Source: an uncultured Sutterella sp. (GTDB lineage Bacteria; Pseudomonadota; Gammaproteobacteria; Burkholderiales; Burkholderiaceae_F). From it: DNA of 64,000 bases. Positions 1 through 8,140 of the stretch are shown one piece after another. The stretch's first letter is position 1. Every line of letters begins with the position of its first letter. Position numbers and translations under genes: made by a program. A model generated the notes under the pieces. That model did no database searches and was not told the DNA's origin. It saw only the letters and a list, made by a program, of their open reading frames with translations. The stretch is from NCBI GenBank assembly GCA_900546995.1, contig URFF01000001.1, positions 12,474 through 76,473 on the forward strand, written 5' to 3'.

Positions 1-46
1 GGAAGTGTTCTTGAAGATGATCGAACGCTTGAACACCGCCAAGTAA
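1..46 (+). CDS. C-terminal end of an unidentified protein (partial)
   Basis: An open frame enters from the left edge and ends at a TAA at 44-46. It encodes only the last 14 residues (EVFLKMIERLNTAK). A strong intrinsic terminator follows 30 bases later, which supports this being a genuine gene end. The residues are too few to name the protein. Confidence 0.55.
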   Translation, partial: EVFLKMIERLNTAK

Positions 47-76
47 ACATTTGACGAATTAACCGTCAATCCGTCT

Positions 77-106
77 GAGGAGCTCTAATGGGGCTCCTCT
101 TTTTTT
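77..106 (+). terminator. Intrinsic terminator of the gene entering from the left
   Basis: Arms GAGGAGC (77-83) and GCTCCTC (93-99) form a 7-bp stem that is followed directly by seven T residues. It closes the truncated plus-strand gene at the left edge. Confidence 0.85.
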
Positions 107-110
107 GACC

Positions 111-136
111 AAAAAAAAGCTCCGTTTTCACGGAGC
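111..136 (-). terminator. Minus-strand intrinsic terminator
   Basis: GCTCCG (119-124) and CGGAGC (131-136) form a hairpin. Read on the minus strand it is followed by eight T residues (118-111). It lies about 330 bases beyond the gap stop codon, which has its own terminator. It probably catches read-through and insulates the plus-strand gene at the left edge. Confidence 0.7.
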
Positions 137-409
137 GGGATATCTCTTAGAGGGGGAGATACTTTCAAAAGAGGATTGCATGTTTGCGTTGACATAAATA
201 TGCCTAAAAAATGTGTCTTCAACAATAGTCAAAATGGATAAGCAATTTTTAGAAAATCCAATATCTATTTGATTTAAATAATTAAATAAGAAATTGAACA
301 ATTTAAATTTTTACAAATCGAATAACATTTTTTGTGGTTTTCTAAGCAATTTGGATAATGTTACAAAATAATTGCAATCCCGATTTACCCTAACATCCAA
401 ATGGGGTAC
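137..409. other. AT-rich intergenic region without a recognisable gene
   Basis: About 270 bases between two minus-strand terminators. The stretch is very AT-rich with A and T runs. No open frame with a ribosome binding site and no RNA gene could be recognised on either strand. Confidence 0.5.
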
Positions 410-442
410 AAAAAAGGAACCTCCCAATCATTGAGAGATTCC
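410..442 (-). terminator. Intrinsic terminator of gap
   Basis: An imperfect long hairpin (416-442) has arms built around CCCAATCA/TTGAGAGA and ends in GGAA/TTCC. On the minus strand a run of six T residues follows (415-410). It sits 27 bases beyond the gap stop codon. Confidence 0.75.
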
Positions 443-468
443 CTTTGTAAGCTTTTTTGAGAAAAAGA

Positions 469-1497
469 TTACTTGGCGGCCATCATGGCGCAAGCGGTAT
501 CCAACATGCGGCAAGAGAAGCCCCATTCGTTATCGTACCAAGCCGTCACCTTGACCAAACGGGTACCGGAAACCTTCGTTAACGTCGAATCAAAGATTGA
601 CGAGTGCGAATCGTGGTTAAAGTCAACCGAGACGAGTAATTCGTCGTTGTAACCCAAAATACCTTGATTTTCCGGCTTTTCAGAAGCAGCCTTCATGATG
701 GCGTTCACTTCTTCAACGGTCGTGTCACGCTTGGCTTCAAAGGTCAAATCCACAAACGACACGTTAATCGTCGGCACACGAACAGCAAAACCATCCAACT
801 TGCCGTTCAAATCCGGCAACACCAAACCGACAGCCGCAGCGGCACCGGTCTTGGTCGGAATCATGGAGTGCGTGGCAGCGCGAGCGCGACGCAAGTCTTT
901 GTGATAAACGTCCGTTAACACTTGGTCATTCGTGTAGGCGTGAATGGTCGTCATCAAACCGCGTTCAATGCCCAAACCGTCATGCAAAGCTTTAGCGACA
1001 GGAGCCAAGCAGTTCGTGGTGCAAGAAGCATTGGAAACAACCGTCATGTCAGCCGTTAAAACGTCTTGGTTCACACCATAGACCACCGTCGCGTCCACAC
1101 CCTTGCCCGGAGCGGAAATCAACACCTTCTTTGCGCCGGCTTCCAAGTGCGGCAAGCACTTTTCTTTCGTACGGAAGGCACCGGTGCATTCCATCACGAG
1201 ATCGACACCCAATTCTTTCCACGGGAGGTTGGCCGGGTTACGGTCACAAAGCACACGGATGCGATCCCCGTCAACGATCAAATACTTTTCCGTGTCGGAG
1301 ACTTCTTCAACCTTCACTTCATGATTGAAGAAACCGTGCACGGTATCATGACGCAACAAGTGAGCGTTGGTCTTGATGTCACCCATGGCGTTAATCGCAA
1401 CGATTTCGATATCGTGCTTTTTACCCATGTCATAGTGAGCACGAAGCACGTTACGGCCGATACGGCCAAAACCGGTAATGGCAACCTTAATAGTCAT
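469..1497 (-). CDS. gap: Glyceraldehyde-3-phosphate dehydrogenase
   Basis: 342 residues. Cytosolic NAD-dependent enzyme that converts glyceraldehyde 3-phosphate plus phosphate to 1,3-bisphosphoglycerate in glycolysis. The N-terminal Rossmann fold opens with GFGRIGR (residues 9-15). The catalytic motif SNASCTTNC places the thiol nucleophile at Cys159, and His186 in TTIHAYTND fits the base that activates it. The length is normal for the family. The start at 1497 is preferred over an ATG three codons upstream because AAGGAA (1506-1511) is 8 bases from it, whereas it runs straight into the upstream ATG. It lies 19 bases downstream of tkt on the same strand, so the two probably share a transcript linking glycolysis and the pentose phosphate pathway. 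Very secure. Confidence 0.97.
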   Translation of the reverse strand: MTIKVAITGFGRIGRNVLRAHYDMGKKHDIEIVAINAMGDIKTNAHLLRHDTVHGFFNHEVKVEEVSDTEKYLIVDGDRIRVLCDRNPANLPWKELGVDLVMECTGAFRTKEKCLPHLEAGAKKVLISAPGKGVDATVVYGVNQDVLTADMTVVSNASCTTNCLAPVAKALHDGLGIERGLMTTIHAYTNDQVLTDVYHKDLRRARAATHSMIPTKTGAAAAVGLVLPDLNGKLDGFAVRVPTINVSFVDLTFEAKRDTTVEEVNAIMKAASEKPENQGILGYNDELLVSVDFNHDSHSSIFDSTLTKVSGTRLVKVTAWYDNEWGFSCRMLDTACAMMAAK

Positions 1498-1516
1498 GTC
1501 AATCATTCCTTATGAA

Positions 1517-3538
1517 TTAACGTTGTTGAATTAATTGCTCAACGGTTTGCACAACACGGTCCACCGTAAAGCCGAATTTTTCCCAAAGCACGGATGCAGG
1601 AGCCGATTCACCAAAGGTATCAATTCCGATCACGCGTCCGTCCTTAACATATTTGTACCATAAGCCCGTCACACTTGCCTCAATAGCCACCTTCGGCGCA
1701 TCCGTCAAAAGCGCTTTCTGCTCGGTGTCGGACAACTGATCGAAGAGATCCACACAAGGCATGGACACCACGCGGACACCTAAACCCTTGACTTCAAGTT
1801 CAGCACGTGCCTTCACAGCAAGCGGCACTTCGGAGCCAGTAGCCAATAACACACAGTCAATGTGATCAGCCCCCTTACCGGACTCAAGCATCACATAAGC
1901 ACCCTTTTGAAGCGCTTCTTTAGCTTGTGCTTGAATGGTTTCAGGTGAGCGCTTGGTAAATTCAATGTTTTGACGCGATCCGATAATCACGGACGGAGTC
2001 TTTTCGGACTCAACGGCACTTTCCCAAGCCACCAATGCTTCAACGGTATCGCACGGACGCCAAACGTTCAAGTTCGGGATCAAGCGCAAACTCGGAATAT
2101 GTTCAACCGATTGGTGCGTTGGACCGTCTTCGCCTAAACCGATAGAGTCATGCGTGAAGACAAAGATCGAGCGCTGCTTCATCAACGCGGCCATTCGGAT
2201 GGCGTTTCGCGAGTAATCGGAGAACGTGAGGAACGTTGCGCTAAAGGGCACAAAACCACGATATAACGCAATACCGTTTTGAATAGCGCTCATACCGAAT
2301 TCACGCACACCGTAGTTGATGTGGCGACCCAAGTACGTATCAGGACGCATCGCTTCGACGCCTGTCCAATTCGTTAAATTGGATCCGGTCAAGTCAGCGG
2401 AACCACCCAACAATTCGGGCAAATGCGGCGCGAAAGCGTTTAACGCCTTTTGGCTTGCCTTACGTGTGGCAACCGTTTCTTGAGCCACCGCGGCATCAGC
2501 AATCGCCTTTTGCATCACGGCATCAAAGTCAGCCGGCAATTGACCACTTAAGCGACGAGTCAATTCAGCTGCCAATTCCGGATAAGCTTCACGATAACGG
2601 GCAAAGAGTTCGTCGTACTGAGCCTGAAGCTGAGCGCCCTTTTCACGAGCATTCATGGCTTCATAAATTTCTTCAGGGATCACAAACGGATCCCATTGCC
2701 AGCCGAGCGCTTCGCGCGTGAGCTTGAGTTCTTCCTCACCCAAAGCCTCGCCGTGAACCTTACTCGTACCGGCTCGATTGGGTGAGCCCTTACCGATCAC
2801 CGTGCGAGCAATGATCAAAGTCGGTTTATCTTGAGAGGTCTTGGCTTGAGCGATAGCCGCATCCATCGCGTCAATATCGTGACCGTCCACCGGTCCGATC
2901 ACATTCCAACCGTAGCCCTCGAAGCGCTCACGGGTATTGTCCGAGAACCAATTAATGACCTTACCGTCAATGGAAATGCCATTGTCGTCATAAATGACGA
3001 TGAGCTTATTGAGCTTCCACGTTCCCGCCAAGGAGCACACTTCGTGGCTAATGCCTTCCATCAAGCAGCCATCACCCAAGAAGCAGTAGGTGTGATTGTC
3101 AATCACATCAAAGCCCGGACGATTAAATTCAGCCGCGAGCATTCTTTCTGCCAAAGCCATACCGACGGCGTTGCCAATCCCCTGTCCCAAAGGTCCAGTC
3201 GTTGTTTCCACGCCCGGCGTGACATCCACTTCCGGGTGTCCCGGCGTCTTACTGTGCCATTGACGGAAAGCCTTCAAATCCTCAATCGAAAGATCGTAGC
3301 CAGTCAAGTGCAGCAAGGCGTACTGCAACATCGAACCGTGACCGTTACTGAGAATGAAACGATCACGCCCCATCCAATGGGGATTGGCCGGATTGTGGCG
3401 AAGATGGCGCGTCCAGAGAGCAACCGCAATATCGGCCATACCCATCGGCATGCCCGGGTGACCTGATTTGGCTTTTTGCACCGCATCCATCGCCAACGCG
3501 CGAATGGCATTAGCCATCAATTGAGGAGTAACAGTCAT
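1517..3538 (-). CDS. tkt: Transketolase
   Basis: 673 residues. Thiamine-diphosphate enzyme of the non-oxidative pentose phosphate pathway that transfers two-carbon ketol units between sugar phosphates. The N-terminal half holds the cofactor motif starting GDGCLMEG (residues 155-162) and the SGHPGMPMG segment near residue 25. The central pyrimidine-binding domain contains THDSIGLGEDGPTHQ, and a C-terminal transketolase domain follows. The frame is open 22 codons further upstream, but family alignment favours MTVTPQLMANAIRAL, with GGAAA about 7 bases before it. Likely first gene of a tkt-gap operon. Confidence 0.96.
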   Translation of the reverse strand: MTVTPQLMANAIRALAMDAVQKAKSGHPGMPMGMADIAVALWTRHLRHNPANPHWMGRDRFILSNGHGSMLQYALLHLTGYDLSIEDLKAFRQWHSKTPGHPEVDVTPGVETTTGPLGQGIGNAVGMALAERMLAAEFNRPGFDVIDNHTYCFLGDGCLMEGISHEVCSLAGTWKLNKLIVIYDDNGISIDGKVINWFSDNTRERFEGYGWNVIGPVDGHDIDAMDAAIAQAKTSQDKPTLIIARTVIGKGSPNRAGTSKVHGEALGEEELKLTREALGWQWDPFVIPEEIYEAMNAREKGAQLQAQYDELFARYREAYPELAAELTRRLSGQLPADFDAVMQKAIADAAVAQETVATRKASQKALNAFAPHLPELLGGSADLTGSNLTNWTGVEAMRPDTYLGRHINYGVREFGMSAIQNGIALYRGFVPFSATFLTFSDYSRNAIRMAALMKQRSIFVFTHDSIGLGEDGPTHQSVEHIPSLRLIPNLNVWRPCDTVEALVAWESAVESEKTPSVIIGSRQNIEFTKRSPETIQAQAKEALQKGAYVMLESGKGADHIDCVLLATGSEVPLAVKARAELEVKGLGVRVVSMPCVDLFDQLSDTEQKALLTDAPKVAIEASVTGLWYKYVKDGRVIGIDTFGESAPASVLWEKFGFTVDRVVQTVEQLIQQR

Positions 3539-3675
3539 TGTATTTTTCCGATAAAAATAACGATCCGACCGCTCGAAATGATCGCATTTGAGCGGGCCAA
3601 ACATTCAAGGGGATTTTAACGAAAAAAACTTGAAATAACTGAGAAAAATCGCCTTAAACCCGTTTTAGAGGCATA

Positions 3676-3703
3676 TTGCGAAATAGGTATAACTACCTAT
3701 AAG
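3676..3703 (+). promoter_or_regulatory. Candidate promoter with operator-like dyad before the C69 peptidase gene
   Basis: TTGCGA (3676-3681) and TATAAG (3698-3703) are spaced by 16 bases. The spacer and -10 box contain a perfect inverted repeat, ATAGGTA (3683-3689) and TACCTAT (3694-3700). A second CCTATTT (3712-3718) mirrors AAATAGG (3681-3687). A dyad between -35 and -10 is a usual place for a repressor or MerR-like activator. No cognate regulator can be named. Confidence 0.4.
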
Positions 3704-3804
3704 GTTTATTGCCTATTTATAAGTAAAAAAGCGTAGCATTGTCGTCTGAAGTGAGCTTCAACATTGAAGTCACGACAAACGGGGTTTAGAAAGGAGATGC
3801 ATCG

Positions 3805-5304
3805 ATGCTTAACAAATCCGTTGTCGCCGCAGCTGTCTTGGCAGCTTTCTCATCTGTCGCTCTTGCCTGCACGACCGTGGTGGTCGGCGAAGGCGCAACC
3901 GCTGACGGTTCGTTCTTGATTGCCCGCAGTGCGGATAGCTCGGCACTGAAGGCTCAACACATGGTGATTCATCCGGCAAAGAAAAATCAAACCGGCATGT
4001 ATCGCACGCAAGATCATAAGGGTGCCACGAATTTTGAATATCCGTTGCCGAAGAATTCCTTGCGCTTTACAACGGTTCCTAACTGGCAAACCCAATTGCA
4101 CGGCGCTGTAGGCTTTAACGAAGCCGGTGTCGGTGTTTCCGGCACAGAATCCATTTTCGCTCGTGATGATGCGTTAAAACTTGACCCCTATAACGAAAAA
4201 ACGGGTATCACCGAAGACGATATTCCCGATGTGCTCTTGTCACGCTGCAAGACCGCTCGTGAAGCCGTCCAAACATTGGGTCACATTGTCGAAACGATTG
4301 GCGCCGGTGAAGGCTTTGGCGTTGTGATGGTTGACGAAAAAGAAGTGTGGTACTTCGAAACCGGCACGGGTCACCAATGGCTTGCTCAACGCACACCGAA
4401 AGATCAATACTTCGCCACTGGCAACCAAGGCCGTTTGCAAGACTATGATCCGGAAAGCCCGGACTTCATGGCGAGCAAGAACCTCGTGAAATGGGCAACC
4501 GACAACGGTTTCTATGACCCGAAGAAAGACGGCGAATTCAACTTCTCCAAGGCTTACACCCGCGATGACAGCCGCGACCGCGTCTACAACGACCCGCGCG
4601 TCTGGCAAATTCAAAAGATCTTGACGCCGAGCTTAAAGCAAGACGTTCAAGACGGTCGTAATTTCCCGGTTTACGCCAAGCCTGAACAAAAGGTCACCGT
4701 GGATGACTTAAAGGCCATCATGCGTAACCACTACGAATCCGGCGAACTAAAGAGCCATGATCCGTACACCAACGGTTTGCGCGGTGATGAAGAATATCGT
4801 CCGATCAGCGTTTTCCGTACGTACGAATCGCACATCATGCAAGTGCGTCCGTGGATGCCGCGTGAAATCGGTTCTGTGATCTATTTGGCCATGGGCATGG
4901 CTGATTTGTCCGTGTACGTTCCGTTCTATCACGGCCTTGACGCCTATCCGGCTCATTACGGCATGGGCACGAACCAAGCCGACAGCCAATCGCTTTACTG
5001 GAAGTATCGTAAGCTTCAAACGTTGGTCATGACCGACTATCCGAAGCTTGCTCCGGTGGTCAAGGAAGCTTATAAGAAGTTTGAAGCCGACACCGCCAAG
5101 AAGCAAAAGGCTTTTGAAGAAGACTATCTGAAGATCTACAAGAAAGATCCGAAGAAGGCCGATAAGATGCTCAATGATTGGAACCACAAGGTGATGGCTG
5201 AAGCCGAAAAACTCACCGAAGACTTGACCAATAAGGTCTTTACGATCCGCACCACTGACATCGAAAATGCCAACTTCTTCGCCAACAAGTCGAAGAAAGA
5301 CTAA
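3805..5304 (+). CDS. Exported C69-family dipeptidase (Ntn-hydrolase)
   Basis: 499 residues. It belongs to the peptidase C69 (PepD-like) N-terminal-nucleophile family, which cleaves dipeptides. A signal peptide covers residues 1-21 (basic start, hydrophobic VVAAAVLAAF, ALA end), and the next residue, Cys22 of CTTVVVGEGATADGS, is the expected catalytic nucleophile. Signal peptidase cleavage would therefore both export the enzyme and expose its active N-terminus in the periplasm. The residue at -3 is not the Leu of a lipobox, so a lipoprotein is less likely. The C-terminal 60 residues are rich in lysine and aspartate and probably helical. AAAGGAG is 8 bases before the ATG. A second, diverged paralogue lies at 8141-9943. 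Confidence 0.9.
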   Translation: MLNKSVVAAAVLAAFSSVALACTTVVVGEGATADGSFLIARSADSSALKAQHMVIHPAKKNQTGMYRTQDHKGATNFEYPLPKNSLRFTTVPNWQTQLHGAVGFNEAGVGVSGTESIFARDDALKLDPYNEKTGITEDDIPDVLLSRCKTAREAVQTLGHIVETIGAGEGFGVVMVDEKEVWYFETGTGHQWLAQRTPKDQYFATGNQGRLQDYDPESPDFMASKNLVKWATDNGFYDPKKDGEFNFSKAYTRDDSRDRVYNDPRVWQIQKILTPSLKQDVQDGRNFPVYAKPEQKVTVDDLKAIMRNHYESGELKSHDPYTNGLRGDEEYRPISVFRTYESHIMQVRPWMPREIGSVIYLAMGMADLSVYVPFYHGLDAYPAHYGMGTNQADSQSLYWKYRKLQTLVMTDYPKLAPVVKEAYKKFEADTAKKQKAFEEDYLKIYKKDPKKADKMLNDWNHKVMAEAEKLTEDLTNKVFTIRTTDIENANFFANKSKKD

Positions 5305-5336
5305 TTTTTGACACCATATCCTTTGCGGGGATCCTG

Positions 5337-5368
5337 GCGGCCGGATTGAAAAATCCGGTCGCTTTTTT
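5337..5368 (+). terminator. Intrinsic terminator of the C69 peptidase gene
   Basis: GCGGCCGGATT (5337-5347) pairs with AATCCGGTCGC (5352-5362) around a GAAA loop. Six T residues follow. It lies just before rsmE. Confidence 0.9.
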
Positions 5369-5423
5369 GTTTCGCAAGGTTATACTCACTTTGTTTTTAA
5401 CTCCCCTAAATAGGCAAGACTCC

Positions 5424-6149
5424 ATGCCAGCTCGCTTTTATGTTCCCGCTTCCTACGCAATCGGAGAAACAGTTGTTTTACCCGACAAACCGGCGCATCA
5501 CGCGAGCCGCGTTTTACGCATGCGAGAAGGCGACGAAGCCGTTTTATTTGACGGGCACGGTAACGAAGCTCAAGTGAGACTGCACTTTTACGCTGACCGA
5601 ACGGACGCTGAAGTACTCTCTGTCGCTCAATCTCAAACGGAAAGCCCCCTTCACATCACCCTGATTCAAGCTTTGGTTTCCCAGGAAAAATTGGATTGGA
5701 TTTTGGAAAAAGTCACAGAATTGGGCGTTAAGCGCATCGTCATCACCCCAGCTGAACGCTCTGTGACCAAACTCGACGAGAAGCGCCTCACAAAAAGACT
5801 TGAACAGTGGAAAAAGACCGTTCAATCAGCCTGTGAGCAATGCGGACGCTCTTATTTTTCGGAAATCATTTACGCTCCCACCCTTGAAAAAGCGTTTGAT
5901 ATCGCACGCTCTGAACACAATATCTTGCTTGCCCCGGGTAGTGACCAACGACTGGCCTTTCCAACAGCAGGACAATCCATCACATTTGCCGTTGGACCAG
6001 AAGGTGGATTTAGTGACAAGGAAATTGAATTGGGCTGCGAGATGGGCTATCGCTGCACATTACTCGGACCCCGTGTATTAAGAACGGAAACCGCGGGATT
6101 AACCGCCGTTGCCATCGCTCAGTGGCAACTAGGGGATTTTCAAGGTTAA
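5424..6149 (+). CDS. rsmE: 16S rRNA (uracil-1498-N3)-methyltransferase
   Basis: 241 residues. SPOUT-class methyltransferase that modifies U1498 of 16S rRNA using S-adenosylmethionine. The N-terminal PUA-like part reads MPARFYVP with HHASRVLRMREGD near residue 35. The trefoil-knot motifs are visible as GPEGGFSDKE and LGPRVLRTETA near the C-terminus, as is usual for RsmE. The open frame extends 26 codons upstream into the terminator, so the ATG at 5424, which matches the family N-terminus, is chosen. The ribosome binding site is weak. Its TAA overlaps the stop codon of the convergent mgtE gene. Confidence 0.94.
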   Translation: MPARFYVPASYAIGETVVLPDKPAHHASRVLRMREGDEAVLFDGHGNEAQVRLHFYADRTDAEVLSVAQSQTESPLHITLIQALVSQEKLDWILEKVTELGVKRIVITPAERSVTKLDEKRLTKRLEQWKKTVQSACEQCGRSYFSEIIYAPTLEKAFDIARSEHNILLAPGSDQRLAFPTAGQSITFAVGPEGGFSDKEIELGCEMGYRCTLLGPRVLRTETAGLTAVAIAQWQLGDFQG

Positions 6150-7654
6150 GCGAAGAATGCGGTGGCAAGACCCAAGAAAATCAAAAAACCACCGCTATCG
6201 GTGATAAAAGTCAACAACACTGAACTGCCTAGCGCCGGATCGCGTCCTAGGCGCTTGAGCGTCAAAGGCACAATAAGCCCCACCAGAGCGCCGACGATAA
6301 TGTTAAGCATCATGGCTAAAAACATCACAATGCCTAACTTCATACCCATATCGCTATCGGCATAAAGTAACCATGCGAAGCCTCCGGCGATTAAGCCCCA
6401 AATAATCCCATTGATAATCGCAACGCAAAGTTCTTTTTTGAATAAATCGCTTCGGTTGGAGCTTGTCACCTGACCCATCGCGAGTGATCGCACCAAAAGC
6501 GTTAATGTCTGATTGCCGGTATTGCCAGCGATGCCCGCCACAATCGGTAAAAGCGTTGCAAGCGCCACAACGCGAGAAATCGTTCCCTCAAAGCAACTAA
6601 TCACGCGCGATGCAAAAAAGGCCGTGCAAAGGTTTACCCCCAACCAAATCCAGCGGCTTTTCGCGGCCTCCCAAACGCTACCGAACAAGTCCTGCTCATC
6701 ATCCAAACCGACGGCAGCAAAGGCGTCTTCATCACTTGATTCGCGAATCACGTCCATCACTTCGTCAACCGTGAGTCGCCCAACCAAACGTCCTGTTTCA
6801 TCGACCACCGGCGCGCTCACCAAGTCGTAACGTTCGAAAGCCTGTGCCGCATCTGTCGCATCGTCCAAAGGATTCAAAGTGAGCGCATCGCCTCGCATCA
6901 ATTCTTTAACCGTCCGCTCGGGATCACTCACGATGATCTTTGCCAAAGGCAATATCCCTTTGAGTTTTTGCTGGCGATCAACCACGAAAATCGTATCGGT
7001 GAGTTCCGGCAACTCTTCAAAGCTTCTCAAGTAGCGAAGCACCATTTCAAGGTTCGCTTCTTCACGCACCGACACAATTTCGAAATCCATTCGGGCACCG
7101 ACGCTATCTTCCGGATAGCTCATGGCCGCGCGCAATTGTGCCCGCTCTTTTGTCGTTAACCCTTCTTGGACTTCGGCGACAACATCGGGTGGCAAATCTT
7201 CAACCAAGTCCGCGATTTCGTCCGTATCCAAGGTTTCCATGGCATCGACGAGTTCTTCTCGATCCATAGCGTCAATCAAGGTTTCACGAACGCCGTCGTT
7301 AACCTCAACCAACACATCGCCATCTTGATTGGACTTCACCAAATCCCAAACGATCATACGATCGTCGGTCGGCAACGCTTCCAAGATGTAGGCAATATCG
7401 GCCGGGTGTAATGGCTCTAGGATTTTGGAAATTTCAGCCTTCACCTGAAGGGCGAGGCTGTCGCGGATGCGCTGCTCCTGCTCATCGGTCAGTGCACCGG
7501 TTGAAGAGATTGTGCGGCGATTGTCTTCGGACTTTTCGATGCACTGTTGAATTTGCGCGAGTGCACGGCTGGCAAGCTCGGGTTCACGAGCCGCTACTGC
7601 TGGCTTAGCCGCTGTCGTTGCCGTTGGCAAAACGAGACGATTATCGCTAGGCAT
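6146..7654 (-). CDS. mgtE: Magnesium transporter MgtE
   Basis: 502 residues. Inner-membrane Mg2+ channel whose cytosolic part closes the pore when magnesium is plentiful. After a roughly 70-residue N-terminal extension come the superhelical MgtE N domain (about 75-180), two CBS domains (about 185-245 and 250-305), a plug helix and five membrane segments from about residue 335 to the end. The pore region contains the family motif GNTGNQTLTLLVR. GAGG lies 7 bases before the ATG. The 3' end overlaps the rsmE stop by 4 bases with no hairpin between the genes. No M-box riboswitch was recognised upstream. Confidence 0.95.
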   Translation of the reverse strand: MPSDNRLVLPTATTAAKPAVAAREPELASRALAQIQQCIEKSEDNRRTISSTGALTDEQEQRIRDSLALQVKAEISKILEPLHPADIAYILEALPTDDRMIVWDLVKSNQDGDVLVEVNDGVRETLIDAMDREELVDAMETLDTDEIADLVEDLPPDVVAEVQEGLTTKERAQLRAAMSYPEDSVGARMDFEIVSVREEANLEMVLRYLRSFEELPELTDTIFVVDRQQKLKGILPLAKIIVSDPERTVKELMRGDALTLNPLDDATDAAQAFERYDLVSAPVVDETGRLVGRLTVDEVMDVIRESSDEDAFAAVGLDDEQDLFGSVWEAAKSRWIWLGVNLCTAFFASRVISCFEGTISRVVALATLLPIVAGIAGNTGNQTLTLLVRSLAMGQVTSSNRSDLFKKELCVAIINGIIWGLIAGGFAWLLYADSDMGMKLGIVMFLAMMLNIIVGALVGLIVPLTLKRLGRDPALGSSVLLTFITDSGGFLIFLGLATAFFA

Positions 7655-7960
7655 TCGTGCACCTCGCTCGCGTTAAAAGAAACCCTGCACCTAACGGTGC
7701 GCCAAAATGGGAGATTTTAGCATTCAGTTATTTAATTTTTATGACAGCCAATCCAATGAAATGAATTACCGCATATTCACAGATGATTTGTCAGGAGTAT
7801 GCTCCCAGTTTTAACAATCTTCCTAGAAAGTCAAAGTGCAGTGATTCGAATAGCATTGCACAAAAGTATACTGCTATCCAGCTTCTCACTAGTACAAAGA
7901 GAATTTCACGGTTTTTGTTAACCAGAACTCTAAACACATCCTCCACCACCAGAACATTCT

Positions 7961-8018
7961 GGCCAAATAGTTAGGCAAAAATTAGCCAAATGGTTAGCCA
8001 AAATTTGGCCAAATAGTG
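7961..8018. repeat. Five tandem imperfect 11-12 bp repeats
   Basis: Five consecutive units of a RGCCAAAWWKTT-like word occupy 7961-7972, 7973-7983, 7984-7995, 7996-8006 and 8007-8018. They alternate between 12 and 11 bases, and the first and last are nearly identical (GGCCAAATAGTT and GGCCAAATAGTG). The surrounding gap between mgtE and the second C69 peptidase (7655-8140) has no convincing gene. The repeats could be a binding array phased on the DNA helix, or the decayed end of a gene encoding LAKW/LAKI-type repeats. The sequence does not decide. Confidence 0.6.
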
Positions 8019-8140
8019 TGTTGGCTTCTGCCCTAGCCCGAAAAAGCTGATTTCTTTTGTTTTTAAAGATACCAACATTCAGGCTAAGACAGTTCGTTGA
8101 GATAACCTCTTCCTCGGTTTAACCTAAGGCTACCACATGA

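Noticed and set aside
664..1515. Several plus-strand open frames of 65-149 codons over gap
   Set aside because: They lie antisense to a certain gene, have no ribosome binding sites and show no family pattern.
7655..7790. M-box magnesium riboswitch upstream of mgtE
   Set aside because: Only one short hairpin (GCACC/GGTGC) is visible. The conserved M-box helices were not found.
7783..7974. 63-codon plus-strand frame in the mgtE-C69 gap
   Set aside because: No Shine-Dalgarno, no recognisable family and a composition like decayed DNA. I could not support it as a gene.
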